From Natranaerovirga pectinivora (GTDB taxonomy: Bacteria > Bacillota > Clostridia > Lachnospirales > DSM-24629): a DNA stretch of 64,000 nt. Where the stretch lies: assembly GCF_004342165.1 (NCBI RefSeq), contig NZ_SMAL01000005.1, forward strand, positions 124,001-188,000. The letters are read 5' to 3'. A program made the position numbers and the translations under genes. Position 1 is the first letter of the stretch; each line of letters begins with the position of its first letter. A model generated the notes under the pieces. The model searched no databases. It had not been told where the DNA came from and saw nothing but the letters and a program-made list of their open reading frames with translations. Shown here in pieces: positions 44,733-53,739 of this stretch.

Positions 44733-44759
44733 TTAGGTCAGGCATTTAACCTGACCTAA
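44733..44759. promoter_or_regulatory. Perfect hairpin in the leader of the LtaS-type gene
   Basis: Perfect 10-bp stem TTAGGTCAGG/CCTGACCTAA with a 7-base loop. On the minus strand it is followed by A, not T, so it is not an intrinsic terminator for the SPFH gene. It lies 25 bases before the LtaS start codon. It could be an operator palindrome or an mRNA processing or stability element. Confidence 0.6.
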
Positions 44760-44814
44760 TCTTCTTTATGCTTACTAACTTCATAATTACTATTCTTAAG
44801 GTATTTTTTAAAAC

Positions 44815-45735
44815 TTATGCTTCTTTTGAAACTTCTATAAGTGATTTTGCTAAACCTGCTAAGCCTTGAATTTCAGAAGGTATTATAATCTTAGTTGCTT
44901 TACCATCTGCTGCTTTAGCAAATGCCTCTAAACTCTTAAGGGAGATAACTTCATTAGAAGGTGCTGCTTCTTTAAGTCGTTTTAAACCTTCTGCTGTTGC
45001 AGTTTGAACTTTAAGAATTGCTTCTGCTTCCCCTTCTGCTTCTCTAATTTGTGCTTCTTTTTTTGCTTCAGCTCTTAAGATTGCCGATTGCTTTTCAGCT
45101 TCTGCATCTAGAATCACAGACTCTTTTCTACCTTCAGCTACTAAAATGGCAGATCTTTTTTCCCCTTCTGCTCGAAGAATAGCCTCTCTTCTTTCTCTTT
45201 CTGCTTTCATCTGTCTTTCCATGGAATCTTGAATAGCAGTAGGCGGTATAATATTCTTAAGCTCTACGCGGTTAATTTTGATTCCCCAAGGATCTGTAGC
45301 TTCATCTAAAATACTTCTCATTTTTACATTTATGGTATCTCTTGAAGTTAATGTTTCATCTAACTCAAGATCCCCTATTATATTTCTAAGAGTAGTTGCT
45401 GTAAGATTCTCTATAGCCATTAGTGGGTTCTCAACCCCATAGGCAAATGCTTTAGGATCTGTAATTTGAAAATAGATAACATTGTCTATTCTCATTGTTA
45501 CATTATCTTTTGTAATAACAGGTTGTGGCGGAAAGTCTACCACTTGCTCTTTTAAATTAACTCTTCTAGAAATTCTATCTATTAGTGGTATCTTAATATG
45601 TATACCAACACTCCATGTATCTTGGTACGCACCTAATCTTTCAAGAACATATGCATGTGCCTGTGGAACAACCTTAATGCTTGATACAATAACAATTAAA
45701 GCAATAATAGCAACTATAATAATGGCTTCTGTCAT
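44815..45735 (-). CDS. SPFH domain / Band 7 family protein
   Basis: A stomatin/QmcA-type membrane scaffold protein, 306 residues. One N-terminal helix (about 3-22, AIIIVAIIALIVIVSSIKVV) anchors it. The SPFH domain follows with VPQAHAYVLERLGAYQDTW, PVITKDNVTMRIDNVIYF and NVKMRSILDEATDPWGI. Then comes a long Ala/Glu/Arg coiled coil with near-repeats around AEGEKRSAIL, AEGRKESVIL and AEAEKQSAIL. The C-terminal end resembles QmcA. It pairs with an NfeD gene upstream, the usual partner of this family; such pairs are linked to membrane microdomain organisation. Confidence 0.93.
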   Translation of the reverse strand: MTEAIIIVAIIALIVIVSSIKVVPQAHAYVLERLGAYQDTWSVGIHIKIPLIDRISRRVNLKEQVVDFPPQPVITKDNVTMRIDNVIYFQITDPKAFAYGVENPLMAIENLTATTLRNIIGDLELDETLTSRDTINVKMRSILDEATDPWGIKINRVELKNIIPPTAIQDSMERQMKAERERREAILRAEGEKRSAILVAEGRKESVILDAEAEKQSAILRAEAKKEAQIREAEGEAEAILKVQTATAEGLKRLKEAAPSNEVISLKSLEAFAKAADGKATKIIIPSEIQGLAGLAKSLIEVSKEA

Positions 45736-45788
45736 AATAAAAACCTCCTACTAATAATTTTTTTATTTTATACATTGTATTCTTTTAA

Positions 45789-46217
45789 CTATTGTATTTT
45801 TTCTACAATTAATTTTACACCTATAACTTCTGCAACCTTTATAACTGAGTCTCTTTCAATTATTTCATTGGTTTTACCTCTAGCTGTCCAGGTATTCCCA
45901 TCTACCTTAACAACACCAACACCTTTTAAATTATTAATTTCCTCAGTTACCACACCTTCTTTGCCAATAATGCTCTCATAGTTGGTTTTTGTTTTTCCAA
46001 TTTTAAGAACTTTAATTGCCACAGGTCTTGTATAATATAACATTACAAAGGATATAACAAAAAACACTGTAACCTGTACTGCCATATGGATTCCAAACAA
46101 TGATAAAACCCATGCTGCCAACGCACCGAATGCAAACCATATTGTTGCTAAACCTAATGTTAGTGCTTCAATAAGTAATGATAACACAAGTATTATTAAC
46201 CATAACATATCAATCAT
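45789..46217 (-). CDS. NfeD family protein (short form)
   Basis: Partner of the SPFH protein in membrane microdomains. The 142-residue short form has three hydrophobic helices (about 3-22, 28-46, 50-68) and a C-terminal OB-fold domain (GKEGVVTEEINNLKGVGVVKVDGNTWTA...). It lacks the N-terminal protease domain of long NfeD proteins. The start at 46217 is preceded by GGAGGGAGG; the open frame extends 12 codons further without support. The SPFH gene follows after 53 bases, so the two are probably cotranscribed. Confidence 0.9.
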   Translation of the reverse strand: MIDMLWLIILVLSLLIEALTLGLATIWFAFGALAAWVLSLFGIHMAVQVTVFFVISFVMLYYTRPVAIKVLKIGKTKTNYESIIGKEGVVTEEINNLKGVGVVKVDGNTWTARGKTNEIIERDSVIKVAEVIGVKLIVEKIQ

Positions 46218-46435
46218 AATAATATATCCTCCCTCCACATGCATACGATACATTATATAACTATTCTACAAAAAAGTTCCATGTTTTTCAACTGTTTCTT
46301 TAATATATCTAAATTCTTAATCTTTTTTTAATTTTTGGTTAATTATAACTTAATGTACTATATGCTTAATTTAACTTTACCATATTTTTAATAATCTATC
46401 CATTAGATTTGGTTATTTTTTTAACAAAATTATTA

Positions 46436-46535
46436 TAACTCAGCTTATGCATCTTACTTCGTAGAGACACAATCTTTGTTGAAGCATGATTTTAAAATCC
46501 TTGCAAGCAAGTTTGAAAATCACACTTTCAAATAA
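46436..46535 (-). repeat. Dispersed two-hairpin repeat, copy E
   Basis: Minus-strand copy with an exact core CTTGCTTGCAAGGATTT and the outline of both stems, though the second stem is degraded. It sits in the 372-base gap between the divergent NfeD and TPR genes, in which nothing else was recognised. It ends about 55 bases before the TPR start codon. Confidence 0.85.
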
Positions 46536-46589
46536 TACTTGTGATTACACCTGCCTTCATGCTAATATATTCTGAGGAGGGATATTATT

Positions 46590-47426
46590 ATGTTGAAACT
46601 TAAAAAACTTTGGAGAATCATCAGTTTGTTTTTTTACATTGGTGTATTGGCATATGTTATTTATTACAATGTACCTATCAAAACGCTATTAGTCCTATAT
46701 ATATCTTTTTTTGTAATCACTAAAATTATCTTTATAGGTGATACAATAGGTTCCATTGGTATTTTCTCTCATATTGTTAATAGAAATGAAGAAAAAGCCA
46801 ATAAGTATTATAAATTAGCATATAAACACAATACAACAAACTTTAATGTATTAGCGAGTATGAGTTTAATAATGTTAAAAGAAGGTCAAATTGAAGAAGC
46901 AAAAAAAATGTACGAAGAACTCTTAAGAAGACCAAGATTAAGAACATCCTATAAAAAAATATTTACTGCTAATTTAGGTATTTGTTATTGGAAATTAGGT
47001 GACTTGGAAAAAGCATTAGAATATTACCAATGTATTTTAGATACTGAAGAATTTTCTAATTTACTTCTATCAGACGATTACACTACTTTAGGGTATATTT
47101 GCCTTGAACTAGGAGATTTTAAAAATGCTGAATACTATACAGACATTGCCTTAAGGTTAGATGATGAAAATGTATCTGCTATTGATAATATGGGACAACT
47201 TTATTATAGAAAAGAAGACTTTTCTGAGGCAAAAAAATACTTTGAAAAAGCTTGTAAAATCAAACCAAACACTGTTGATAGTAACTACTGGTTAGGAAAA
47301 ATATACAAAGAAGAAGAAAAAAATAGTCTTGCAAAAACCCATTTTAAGAATGCATTAGATGGCAATATAACAGCTCTTAATACGGTAACAAAAGAAGAAA
47401 TTGAAAATGAACTTAGAATGATATAA
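46590..47426 (+). CDS. Membrane-anchored tetratricopeptide repeat protein
   Basis: A 278-residue protein with two N-terminal hydrophobic helices (about 9-27 and 29-48), followed by a cytoplasmic or extracytoplasmic helical domain of about five TPR units. Consensus-like positions appear in EEKANKYYKLAYKHNTTN, EEAKKMYEELL, GDLEKALEYYQCI, GDFKNAEYYTDIALRL and SEAKKYFEKACKIKP. TPR repeats mediate protein-protein contacts; the partner is unknown. It starts behind GAGGAGGG. It is divergent from the SPFH/NfeD pair and ends at a shared terminator. Confidence 0.88.
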   Translation: MLKLKKLWRIISLFFYIGVLAYVIYYNVPIKTLLVLYISFFVITKIIFIGDTIGSIGIFSHIVNRNEEKANKYYKLAYKHNTTNFNVLASMSLIMLKEGQIEEAKKMYEELLRRPRLRTSYKKIFTANLGICYWKLGDLEKALEYYQCILDTEEFSNLLLSDDYTTLGYICLELGDFKNAEYYTDIALRLDDENVSAIDNMGQLYYRKEDFSEAKKYFEKACKIKPNTVDSNYWLGKIYKEEEKNSLAKTHFKNALDGNITALNTVTKEEIENELRMI

Positions 47427-47430
47427 TTGT

Positions 47431-47471
47431 AAAAACACAAGAACCGCCCTATTGGAGGTTTTTGTGTTTTT
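47431..47471. terminator. Bidirectional terminator between TPR gene and SpoU methyltransferase
   Basis: A 15-bp stem with one mismatch (47431-47445 with 47457-47471), with A and T tracts inside the arms. It lies directly after the TPR stop and overlaps the last codon of the converging gene. Confidence 0.8.
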
Positions 47472-48246
47472 ATTTGTTTCTCTTTTGTCTCTCTACTTCA
47501 TACATTAATAAACTTGCTGCTATAGAAGCATTTAAAGATTCTACATTGCCATGTAGTGGTATTTTAATTAACCCATCTGATAAATTTGTAATTGCATTTG
47601 TTAAACCTTTACTTTCATTTCCAATCAAAAAAGCAACCCCTGATTGACTATAATCCACTTCATAATGATAACAACTTCCTTGTAAATGGGCTGCATAAAT
47701 CTTAACACCATAATCTTTTAATTCTTTGATAGTATCTTCAAGATGATCTGCTATAAAAAGAGGCATTCTCAATAAAGAACCCATAGTGGCTCTGACTACT
47801 TTAGGATTATAAAGGTCAACACATTGTTTTGATAAAATAACCCCTGTAAAACCTGCACCTTCAGCCGTTCTAATAATTGTTCCAACATTGCCAGGATCTT
47901 GTAAGTCTTCTAATACCATCACCGAAGGTTCTCTATTGGCTAAAAGATCCTTAAGACAATATTCTCTTTGTCTTACAATAGCTAATATACCTTGAGGTGT
48001 ATTGGTATCTGCAATTTGATCAAAAACAGAGTCTTTTATTATGTCATACTCATAGTCCAGATGTTTATTCATTGTTTTATTAAAATAACTCTCAGAAAAA
48101 TATACTTTAACCAGATCAGAAGGGGGTATTTCTCCTACCATCTTCTCCCCTTCTACTATATAAACTTTTTGATTGTTACGTTCTTTATTCTTTTTTATTA
48201 AAGCCATTAAATTTTTAATTTGCTGGTTTTTACCACTTGTAATCAT
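47470..48246 (-). CDS. TrmH/SpoU family RNA 2-prime-O-methyltransferase
   Basis: Methylates ribose in rRNA or tRNA with S-adenosylmethionine. The 258-residue protein has an N-terminal substrate-binding domain (about 1-105) and a C-terminal SPOUT knot. SPOUT motifs: 1 is LEDLQDPGNVGTIIRTAEGAG, 2 is AFLIGNESKGL, 3 is IPLHGNVESLNASIAASLLMYE. The domain order is that of 23S rRNA methyltransferases such as RlmB or TsnR-like proteins; the target base cannot be told. Next on this strand, 13 bases upstream, is the ktrA-type gene. Confidence 0.93.
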   Translation of the reverse strand: MITSGKNQQIKNLMALIKKNKERNNQKVYIVEGEKMVGEIPPSDLVKVYFSESYFNKTMNKHLDYEYDIIKDSVFDQIADTNTPQGILAIVRQREYCLKDLLANREPSVMVLEDLQDPGNVGTIIRTAEGAGFTGVILSKQCVDLYNPKVVRATMGSLLRMPLFIADHLEDTIKELKDYGVKIYAAHLQGSCYHYEVDYSQSGVAFLIGNESKGLTNAITNLSDGLIKIPLHGNVESLNASIAASLLMYEVERQKRNK

Positions 48247-48259
48247 AAAAACTCCTATT

Positions 48260-48919
48260 TTAATTAATTAAACTTATTTTCGTTAGGTCACTATTAGAAC
48301 CTATAACCACTAAGATATCACCATCTTCTAAAACAATATCTGGTCCTGGGGTTATATTCACGTCATTGCCTTTTTTTATTGCCATAACATTAATGCCATA
48401 TTTAGCTCGCATATTAATTTCTTTTAAACTTTTACCCATCCATTCCCTTAAGACAGAAACCTCCACAAGACTATAATCAGGAGATAACTCTATTAAATCC
48501 AAAAAGTTTTCTGACACCAAACTATTGGCTATTCTTATGCCCATTTCTCGCTCTGGAAAAATAACTCTATCCGCTCCAATTTTTTCTAATACCTTTTTAT
48601 GAATTTCATTTTGTGCCTTAGCAAGTACATAAGGCACTCCTAACTCTTTAGCAAGAATTGTTGCCATTATACTAGATTGCATATCTTGAGATATAGCTAT
48701 GATAGCCACATCAAAATTTCTAATCCCTAAAGCATTTAAAGCATCAACATCTGTTACATCTGCTTGAACAGCGTGGGTCACAATATCTGAAACTTCCTGA
48801 ATAATATCATCATTCTTATCTATTACCAATACATCACAATCACTATTCACTAAAGCTTCAGCAATACTTCTACCGAATTTTCCCATTCCAAACACTACAA
48901 AATCTTTTTTATTTTTCAT
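48260..48919 (-). CDS. ktrA: Potassium uptake regulatory subunit (KtrA/TrkA type)
   Basis: Cytoplasmic RCK protein that gates the membrane subunit encoded just upstream. The 219-residue protein has an RCK_N Rossmann domain with the nucleotide loop FGMGKFGRSIAEAL and VLVIDKNDD, and an RCK_C domain (about 135-219, VEVSVLREWMGKSL...GDILVVIGSNSDL). RCK_C domains of Ktr proteins bind cyclic di-AMP, which closes the channel; the ligand site cannot be confirmed by eye. The name ktrA rather than trkA is chosen from the single RCK unit and the pairing with a KtrB-like partner. Confidence 0.9.
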   Translation of the reverse strand: MKNKKDFVVFGMGKFGRSIAEALVNSDCDVLVIDKNDDIIQEVSDIVTHAVQADVTDVDALNALGIRNFDVAIIAISQDMQSSIMATILAKELGVPYVLAKAQNEIHKKVLEKIGADRVIFPEREMGIRIANSLVSENFLDLIELSPDYSLVEVSVLREWMGKSLKEINMRAKYGINVMAIKKGNDVNITPGPDIVLEDGDILVVIGSNSDLTKISLIN

Positions 48920-48938
48920 TTAGAATACCTCCCTCGTT

Positions 48939-50327
48939 CTAACCAACCATTACTCTTTCTTCTGGTTTTTTGACTTGTCCTTTATTTTTATTGCTTCTTA
49001 AAGAGAAAGCAAGGGCCATTGTTACAGGACCTAGTCTTCCTATAAACATGGTTATGGCTATAATAATTCTACCAAAATAAGTTAAAGTAGATGTAAACCC
49101 TAGACTTAATCCAACTGTGGCAAAGGCAGATGTGGACTCAAAGAATATATCCATAAAATCTCCTGTTTCTGATAAAGATAATAACATGGTCACACTAATA
49201 ACAACACCTAAACTTATAACAATAACAGCTAATGCTCTACGTAAAACATCTCTTGGTATTGTTCTATTGAATACTTCTGTTCTTTCCTTACCCTTTATAA
49301 CCGATAAGACTGATAGAACAATAACACCTATTGTTACTGTTTTTACACCACCAGCTGTACCTGCTGGTGATCCTCCAATGAACATTAAAATAATGGTCAT
49401 AAATTTTGAAGCATCGTTCATTAAACTTAAATCAAATGTATTAAACCCAGCTGTTCTCGGTGTTACACCTTGGAACAAGGCAGCTAATATCTTATTAGGC
49501 AAACTCATTTGACCTAAGGTATTTGGATTATTAAATTCTACAAGGAAAAAGAAAACAAATCCTAACATAATTAAAAAAGAACTAATAACCAATACTAATT
49601 TTGTGTGGAGCGTAAGTTTTTGGAAAAACCTTTTAAAAGAATGGTTTTTTGCAACTTTTTCTTTTCCTACTCTTATAATATCCCACCAAACAGTAAATCC
49701 AAGGCCACCTAACACAATCAACAGTATGATAATAACATTAACCAATAAATCCCCTGCAAATGGTGTTAAACTATTCCCTCCAATAATATCAAATCCAGCA
49801 TTACAGAAGGCTGAAACAGAATGAAATATGGACATAAAGATGCCTCTACTCAACCCATACATTGGTACAAATCTTATTGATAGCAATATTGCACCCATGC
49901 CTTCAATAATAAATGTTCCCAATAGTATTTTTCTAATTAATCTTACCATTCCTGAAAGGGTGTATTCATTTAAAGCCTCTTGAATGATTAATCGCTCTTT
50001 TAAAGTAATCTTTCTTCCTATAAGTATAAAAATTGCCGTGGTCATAGTCATAAAACCAAGTCCACCTATTTGAATCAAAACCAAAATAACAATTTGTCCA
50101 AACAATGTCCAATGGGCAAGAGTATTAACCACTACTAACCCCGTAACACAAACTGCCGATGTTGCTGTAAATATTGCATTAATAAAGCCAACACTATCTC
50201 CATCCCTACTTGCTATAGGAAGATTTAATAAAAATCCACCCAAAAAAATAACAAATAGAAAACCCAAAACCAAAATTTGGGCTGGTGATAGATCTATAGT
50301 AAACCGTTTTTTCTTTTTTATAATCAA
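48939..50327 (-). CDS. ktrB: Potassium uptake membrane subunit (KtrB/TrkH type)
   Basis: Cation channel-like transporter of the Trk/Ktr family, 462 residues with four M1-P-M2 repeats. The four selectivity-filter regions are visible: SAVCVTGLVVVNT, HSVSAFCNAGFD, FQGVTPRTAGFNT and ESTSAFATVGLSLG. The C terminus is short and basic. I place the start at a TTG at 50327 after GAGGTG; a GTG at 50366 with a weaker GGAG site would add 13 residues. A sigma-A-like promoter lies about 75-100 bases upstream of the TTG. It is followed by ktrA after 19 bases. Confidence 0.92.
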   Translation of the reverse strand: MIIKKKKRFTIDLSPAQILVLGFLFVIFLGGFLLNLPIASRDGDSVGFINAIFTATSAVCVTGLVVVNTLAHWTLFGQIVILVLIQIGGLGFMTMTTAIFILIGRKITLKERLIIQEALNEYTLSGMVRLIRKILLGTFIIEGMGAILLSIRFVPMYGLSRGIFMSIFHSVSAFCNAGFDIIGGNSLTPFAGDLLVNVIIILLIVLGGLGFTVWWDIIRVGKEKVAKNHSFKRFFQKLTLHTKLVLVISSFLIMLGFVFFFLVEFNNPNTLGQMSLPNKILAALFQGVTPRTAGFNTFDLSLMNDASKFMTIILMFIGGSPAGTAGGVKTVTIGVIVLSVLSVIKGKERTEVFNRTIPRDVLRRALAVIVISLGVVISVTMLLSLSETGDFMDIFFESTSAFATVGLSLGFTSTLTYFGRIIIAITMFIGRLGPVTMALAFSLRSNKNKGQVKKPEERVMVG

Positions 50328-50400
50328 AACCTGAACACCTCTTATATTTCCTAGATTAAAAAACACTGTAAAATATCTCCAGTATTTTGTTATGGGATAT

Positions 50401-50428
50401 ATTATATCATATTAATCTAAGATTACAA
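50401..50428 (-). promoter_or_regulatory. Sigma-A-like promoter of the ktr genes
   Basis: Minus-strand TTGTAA (50423-50428), 16-base spacer, perfect TATAAT (50401-50406). Confidence 0.6.
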
Positions 50429-50487
50429 TAATAGAATCCTATTTTATCAATCACCTCTATTATTCCCATTTTATAAAACTTTTTAAC

Positions 50488-50516
50488 TTGACATGAATAT
50501 CTATTTGGTCTAGTAT
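50488..50516 (+). promoter_or_regulatory. Sigma-A-like promoter of the ABC transporter genes
   Basis: Plus-strand TTGACA (50488-50493), 17-base spacer, TAGTAT (50511-50516), about 80 bases upstream of the chosen start. Confidence 0.65.
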
Positions 50517-50597
50517 TTAAATAGTTTTAATTTTGTTTAACAATTTACATAATATATGCGCAATGTCTTTATAAATAATAATAAGGGTGGGTTATAT

Positions 50598-51284
50598 ATG
50601 TTAAAAACAGAAAATTTGACAAAAGGCTTCTTAAATAAAAAAGCCTTGAAAAATGTCAGTATCGAAATTCCCCAAGGGGTCATTTGTGGTATTCTTGGAC
50701 CAAATGGAAGTGGAAAAACAACTCTAATGAAAATAGCTGCTGGTCTCGTTAACCCAACATCAGGTTCTATCTTTTTTAAGAATATCAACATAGGATCAAA
50801 AACAAAGTCAAGAATCGCTTACATGCCTACAGAACAATTTCTTTATGGTTTTATGACGATTAAAACTGTAGGACAGTATTTTAATGACTTTTACGATGAT
50901 TTTAATATGGAAAAGTACAAGAGATTGATTGAGTTTATGAAACTAGAGATGACAACTAAAGTAAGTAGTCTATCAACAGGAATGGGTGCAAAACTTAAAA
51001 TAGCCGCCACCTTATCTAGAAATGCAGACCTATTTATGTTAGACGAACCCCTAAATGGTATTGATCTCGTCACAAGAGAAAAAATTATTCAAACTATAGT
51101 AGAAACAGCTAATGAAAACAATACCATCTTAATATCAAGTCATCTAGTAGATGAAATGGAGAAAATTCTTAGTAGTGTTCTTTATCTTAGAGATGGTGAA
51201 ATCATTATTCAAGGTGATGCCAATGTCATACGATCTGAACATGGTAAGTCTATTGTAGATTTATATAAGGAGGTATTTGCCTAA
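50598..51284 (+). CDS. ABC transporter ATP-binding protein
   Basis: ATPase subunit of an exporter-type ABC transporter, 228 residues. Walker A is LGPNGSGKTTLM, the Q loop lies in MPTEQFLYGFM, the signature is LSTGM (a variant of LSGGQ), Walker B is DLFMLDEPLNGID and the H loop is ILISSHLVDEM. This variant resembles the BcrA/YtrB-type ATPases that act with small permeases in resistance or immunity. The start at 50598 uses AAGGGTGGG; the open frame extends 14 codons upstream. It overlaps the permease gene by one base (TAATG). Confidence 0.92.
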   Translation: MLKTENLTKGFLNKKALKNVSIEIPQGVICGILGPNGSGKTTLMKIAAGLVNPTSGSIFFKNINIGSKTKSRIAYMPTEQFLYGFMTIKTVGQYFNDFYDDFNMEKYKRLIEFMKLEMTTKVSSLSTGMGAKLKIAATLSRNADLFMLDEPLNGIDLVTREKIIQTIVETANENNTILISSHLVDEMEKILSSVLYLRDGEIIIQGDANVIRSEHGKSIVDLYKEVFA

Positions 51285-52027
51285 TGATTCAATTACTTAA
51301 ATATGAAGCAATGAAAAAATGGAGACTCTTTTTAATTGCTATCACTGTTATATTCTTAGCAGAAGGGTTTATCCTCTTTCAATTAAAAGTAAAGAATAAT
51401 TTGGCATTTGGTATTGGTTTGTTTTTGTTTATATCCTATATAGGCATCTTTGTCATTTTTATTGATAGCATTCAATCTTACTCAAGAGAGTTGAAAAACA
51501 AAACAGGTTATAGCCTCTTTTTAGTTCCTAGAAACGCCTACGAAATTCTTGGTGCAAAAATTCTTATAGCATTTATTGAAATTATACTTGCTTTTATATT
51601 GTTTATTATTGCCTTTGGTATTAACTATGACATTATTGCTACTGCTATAAATAGTAATATGGACTTTGTATATTTTATATTTACCCTTATTGAAGATCAT
51701 ATATCATTTAGAGTGATTTTCGCCAATACATTTGAATTGTTAATGTCTTGGTTTAACTTTATTATTATTGCTTATTTAGCCATTACCTTAAGCAGCACTT
51801 TGCTTTCTCAAAACAAATTTAAAGGGTTTATTTCCTTTATTTTATTTATTCTAATTAATATAGTCGTTCATTCATTCATATTGGATAACCTTTTCAAAAT
51901 TATAAATGCTCTCACTAACTTAACAAGCATTAGTATGTCAATTGTTTCTAGTTTTATTATATTTATTGTTTCTCTGCTAATCTACTTCCTAACAGCTGCA
52001 TTATTAGAAAAACATATTGATCTATAA
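51284..52027 (+). CDS. ABC transporter permease-like membrane protein
   Basis: A 247-residue membrane protein with six hydrophobic helices, the topology of ABC-2-type permeases in two-gene exporters. It has no soluble domain and no recognised substrate motif. It overlaps the ATPase gene by one base with AAGGAGG upstream, so the two are coupled. Segment SYSRELKNKTGYSLFLVP after helix 2 matches the coupling-helix position seen in such permeases. The substrate is unknown. It ends at a terminator shared with the cystine symporter gene. Confidence 0.82.
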   Translation: MIQLLKYEAMKKWRLFLIAITVIFLAEGFILFQLKVKNNLAFGIGLFLFISYIGIFVIFIDSIQSYSRELKNKTGYSLFLVPRNAYEILGAKILIAFIEIILAFILFIIAFGINYDIIATAINSNMDFVYFIFTLIEDHISFRVIFANTFELLMSWFNFIIIAYLAITLSSTLLSQNKFKGFISFILFILINIVVHSFILDNLFKIINALTNLTSISMSIVSSFIIFIVSLLIYFLTAALLEKHIDL

Positions 52028-52034
52028 TGCATAC

Positions 52035-52071
52035 AAAAAAACTGTCCCCTAATTAAACTGGACAGTTTTTT
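52035..52071. terminator. Bidirectional terminator between ABC permease and tcyP
   Basis: Perfect 12-bp stem AAAAAACTGTCC/GGACAGTTTTTT (52035-52046 with 52060-52071) with a 13-base loop. A and T tracts on the two sides serve both converging genes. Confidence 0.9.
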
Positions 52072-52084
52072 TATACATACTTAT

Positions 52085-53464
52085 CTAATTCTCACTAAGG
52101 GGACTTGAATACACTTCTAGGTCCACTTCATTCATTACTTTTCCTGATACCAATCCTGAAACCATAGCACCACTTACATTCAAAGCTGTTCTTCCCATAT
52201 CAATCAGTGGCTCTATAGCAATTAAAAGCCCTACTAAACCAACAGGTAATCCCATAGCTGATAAAACTGTTAATGCTGCAAATGTAGCGCCACCACCAAC
52301 ACCTGCGATTCCAAAGGAAGCCAAAGTTGTAATAACAATAAGTTGAATTAAAAATACAGGATTTAAAGGATTAATCCCTACTGTAGGTGCTATCATAACA
52401 GCTAACATGGCTGGATAAATACCTGCACAACCATTTTGCCCTATACTAAGACCTAATGATGCTGAAAGGTTGGCATGCCCTTCTGAAACCCCTAATTTAT
52501 CTACTTGTGTTTCTACATTAAGTGGTAATGCACCAGCACTAGTTCTTGATGTAAATGCAAATGATAAAACAGGTGCAGATTTTTTTAGGAATGTAAAAGG
52601 ATTTAATTTGAATAAAGCTAAAATGATTAAGTGAATCACAAGCATTACGATCATTGCTACATAATTGGCAACAACAAATGTAATTAATCTTGTAATTTCA
52701 TTGAAATCACTTGTAGAAACCACTCTTGTCATTAATGCCAAAACACCATAAGGTGTTAATCTTAAGACCAATGTCACTAGTCGCATAATGACATCATGTA
52801 ATGACTTCACCATTTTACTAATAAACTCTGCTGATTCAGGCTGCTTTCTTCTAAGTCCTAAAGTTGCAATAGCCAGTAATACTGCAAATAGTACCACTGA
52901 TAATGTTGCATTGCTTCCTTGACCTGTCATAGCATAAAAAGGATTCAAAGGAATAATCTCAACAAATTGCTGTTGGAATGGTTTAGATTGAAAATCAACC
53001 AACCTATTCTCTAATCTCTCTGTAGCAAGAATTTCACTTTCTCCTACATGTAACCCTTCAGATGATAAATTAAAGATGCTGGCTGTTCCAGCCCCTACAA
53101 AAGCTGAAATAGCCGTTGTAATTAATAATACCCCAATAATCCATCCTGCCATTTTACCAAGGTTTTTATTGTTTTGATTGATGATAGCACTGGTAATAGA
53201 TACAAAAATTAGAGGAATAACAATCATTCTTAATAATCTTACATATCCTGTTCCAATCAGAGAAAACCAGGTGTTAGATTCCCTAACCACCTCAGAAGAT
53301 GAACCATAAATCAATTGCAATATAGCGCCAAAAAGGATACCTATACCCAAACCAAGAAGTACTCTTTTAGTAAATGAAACATGTTTCTTCTGTAACACAA
53401 ACAAACCACAAACGATCCCTACCATAACAATAATATTAATTAATACAGATAAAAACGTACTCAT
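52085..53464 (-). CDS. tcyP: L-cystine uptake protein (TcyP-like, DAACS family)
   Basis: Sodium-coupled symporter of the dicarboxylate/amino acid:cation family. The 459-residue protein has about eight helices and two re-entrant loops. It has the TcyP/YhcL-type features: RLLRMIVIPLIFVSITSAI, FAFTSRTSAGALPLNVETQ in the first hairpin region, and GQNGCAGIYPAMLAVMIAP, which replaces the acidic-substrate motif of GltP-type members. AAGGAGG precedes the ATG. The cystine assignment rests on family similarity and not on context; no sulfur gene or riboswitch is next to it. Confidence 0.88.
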   Translation of the reverse strand: MSTFLSVLINIIVMVGIVCGLFVLQKKHVSFTKRVLLGLGIGILFGAILQLIYGSSSEVVRESNTWFSLIGTGYVRLLRMIVIPLIFVSITSAIINQNNKNLGKMAGWIIGVLLITTAISAFVGAGTASIFNLSSEGLHVGESEILATERLENRLVDFQSKPFQQQFVEIIPLNPFYAMTGQGSNATLSVVLFAVLLAIATLGLRRKQPESAEFISKMVKSLHDVIMRLVTLVLRLTPYGVLALMTRVVSTSDFNEITRLITFVVANYVAMIVMLVIHLIILALFKLNPFTFLKKSAPVLSFAFTSRTSAGALPLNVETQVDKLGVSEGHANLSASLGLSIGQNGCAGIYPAMLAVMIAPTVGINPLNPVFLIQLIVITTLASFGIAGVGGGATFAALTVLSAMGLPVGLVGLLIAIEPLIDMGRTALNVSGAMVSGLVSGKVMNEVDLEVYSSPLSEN

Positions 53465-53549
53465 AGAGAATCCTCCTTCATTATATTTAAAATAATTTTT
53501 CTTCTATAACCTATTAATCATATATGTATACTATGTTTAATCTAATGTA

Positions 53550-53578
53550 ATGGTACCAAATTTTTATAAATCTGTCAA
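53550..53578 (-). promoter_or_regulatory. Sigma-A-like promoter of tcyP
   Basis: Minus-strand TTGACA (53573-53578), 17-base spacer, weak -10 TACCAT (53550-53555), about 85 bases upstream of the start. Confidence 0.45.
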
Positions 53579-53697
53579 TTTTTTTGAGATTTTACATAAC
53601 CTCCTTTACTGCTATGTATTATTTATATTTTTTTATTTTAAAAATTATAACCCTTAATTTTGATAATCAAAGTTTATACTTGCCTAATTCTAAGCAT

Positions 53698-53736
53698 AAA
53701 AAAACTGCCCTATGAAAATTTCACGGACAGTTTTTA
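53698..53736 (-). terminator. Intrinsic terminator after the rubredoxin gene
   Basis: Minus-strand stem AAAAACTGTCC/GGGCAGTTTTT with a loop of about 14 bases, ending in a run of seven T. It begins right after the rubredoxin stop codon. Confidence 0.8.
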
Positions 53737-53739
53737 TAA

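Noticed and set aside
50367-50597. ydaO-type c-di-AMP riboswitch upstream of the ktr genes.
   Set aside because: The leader from the promoter to the start is under 80 bases and lacks the conserved aptamer blocks.
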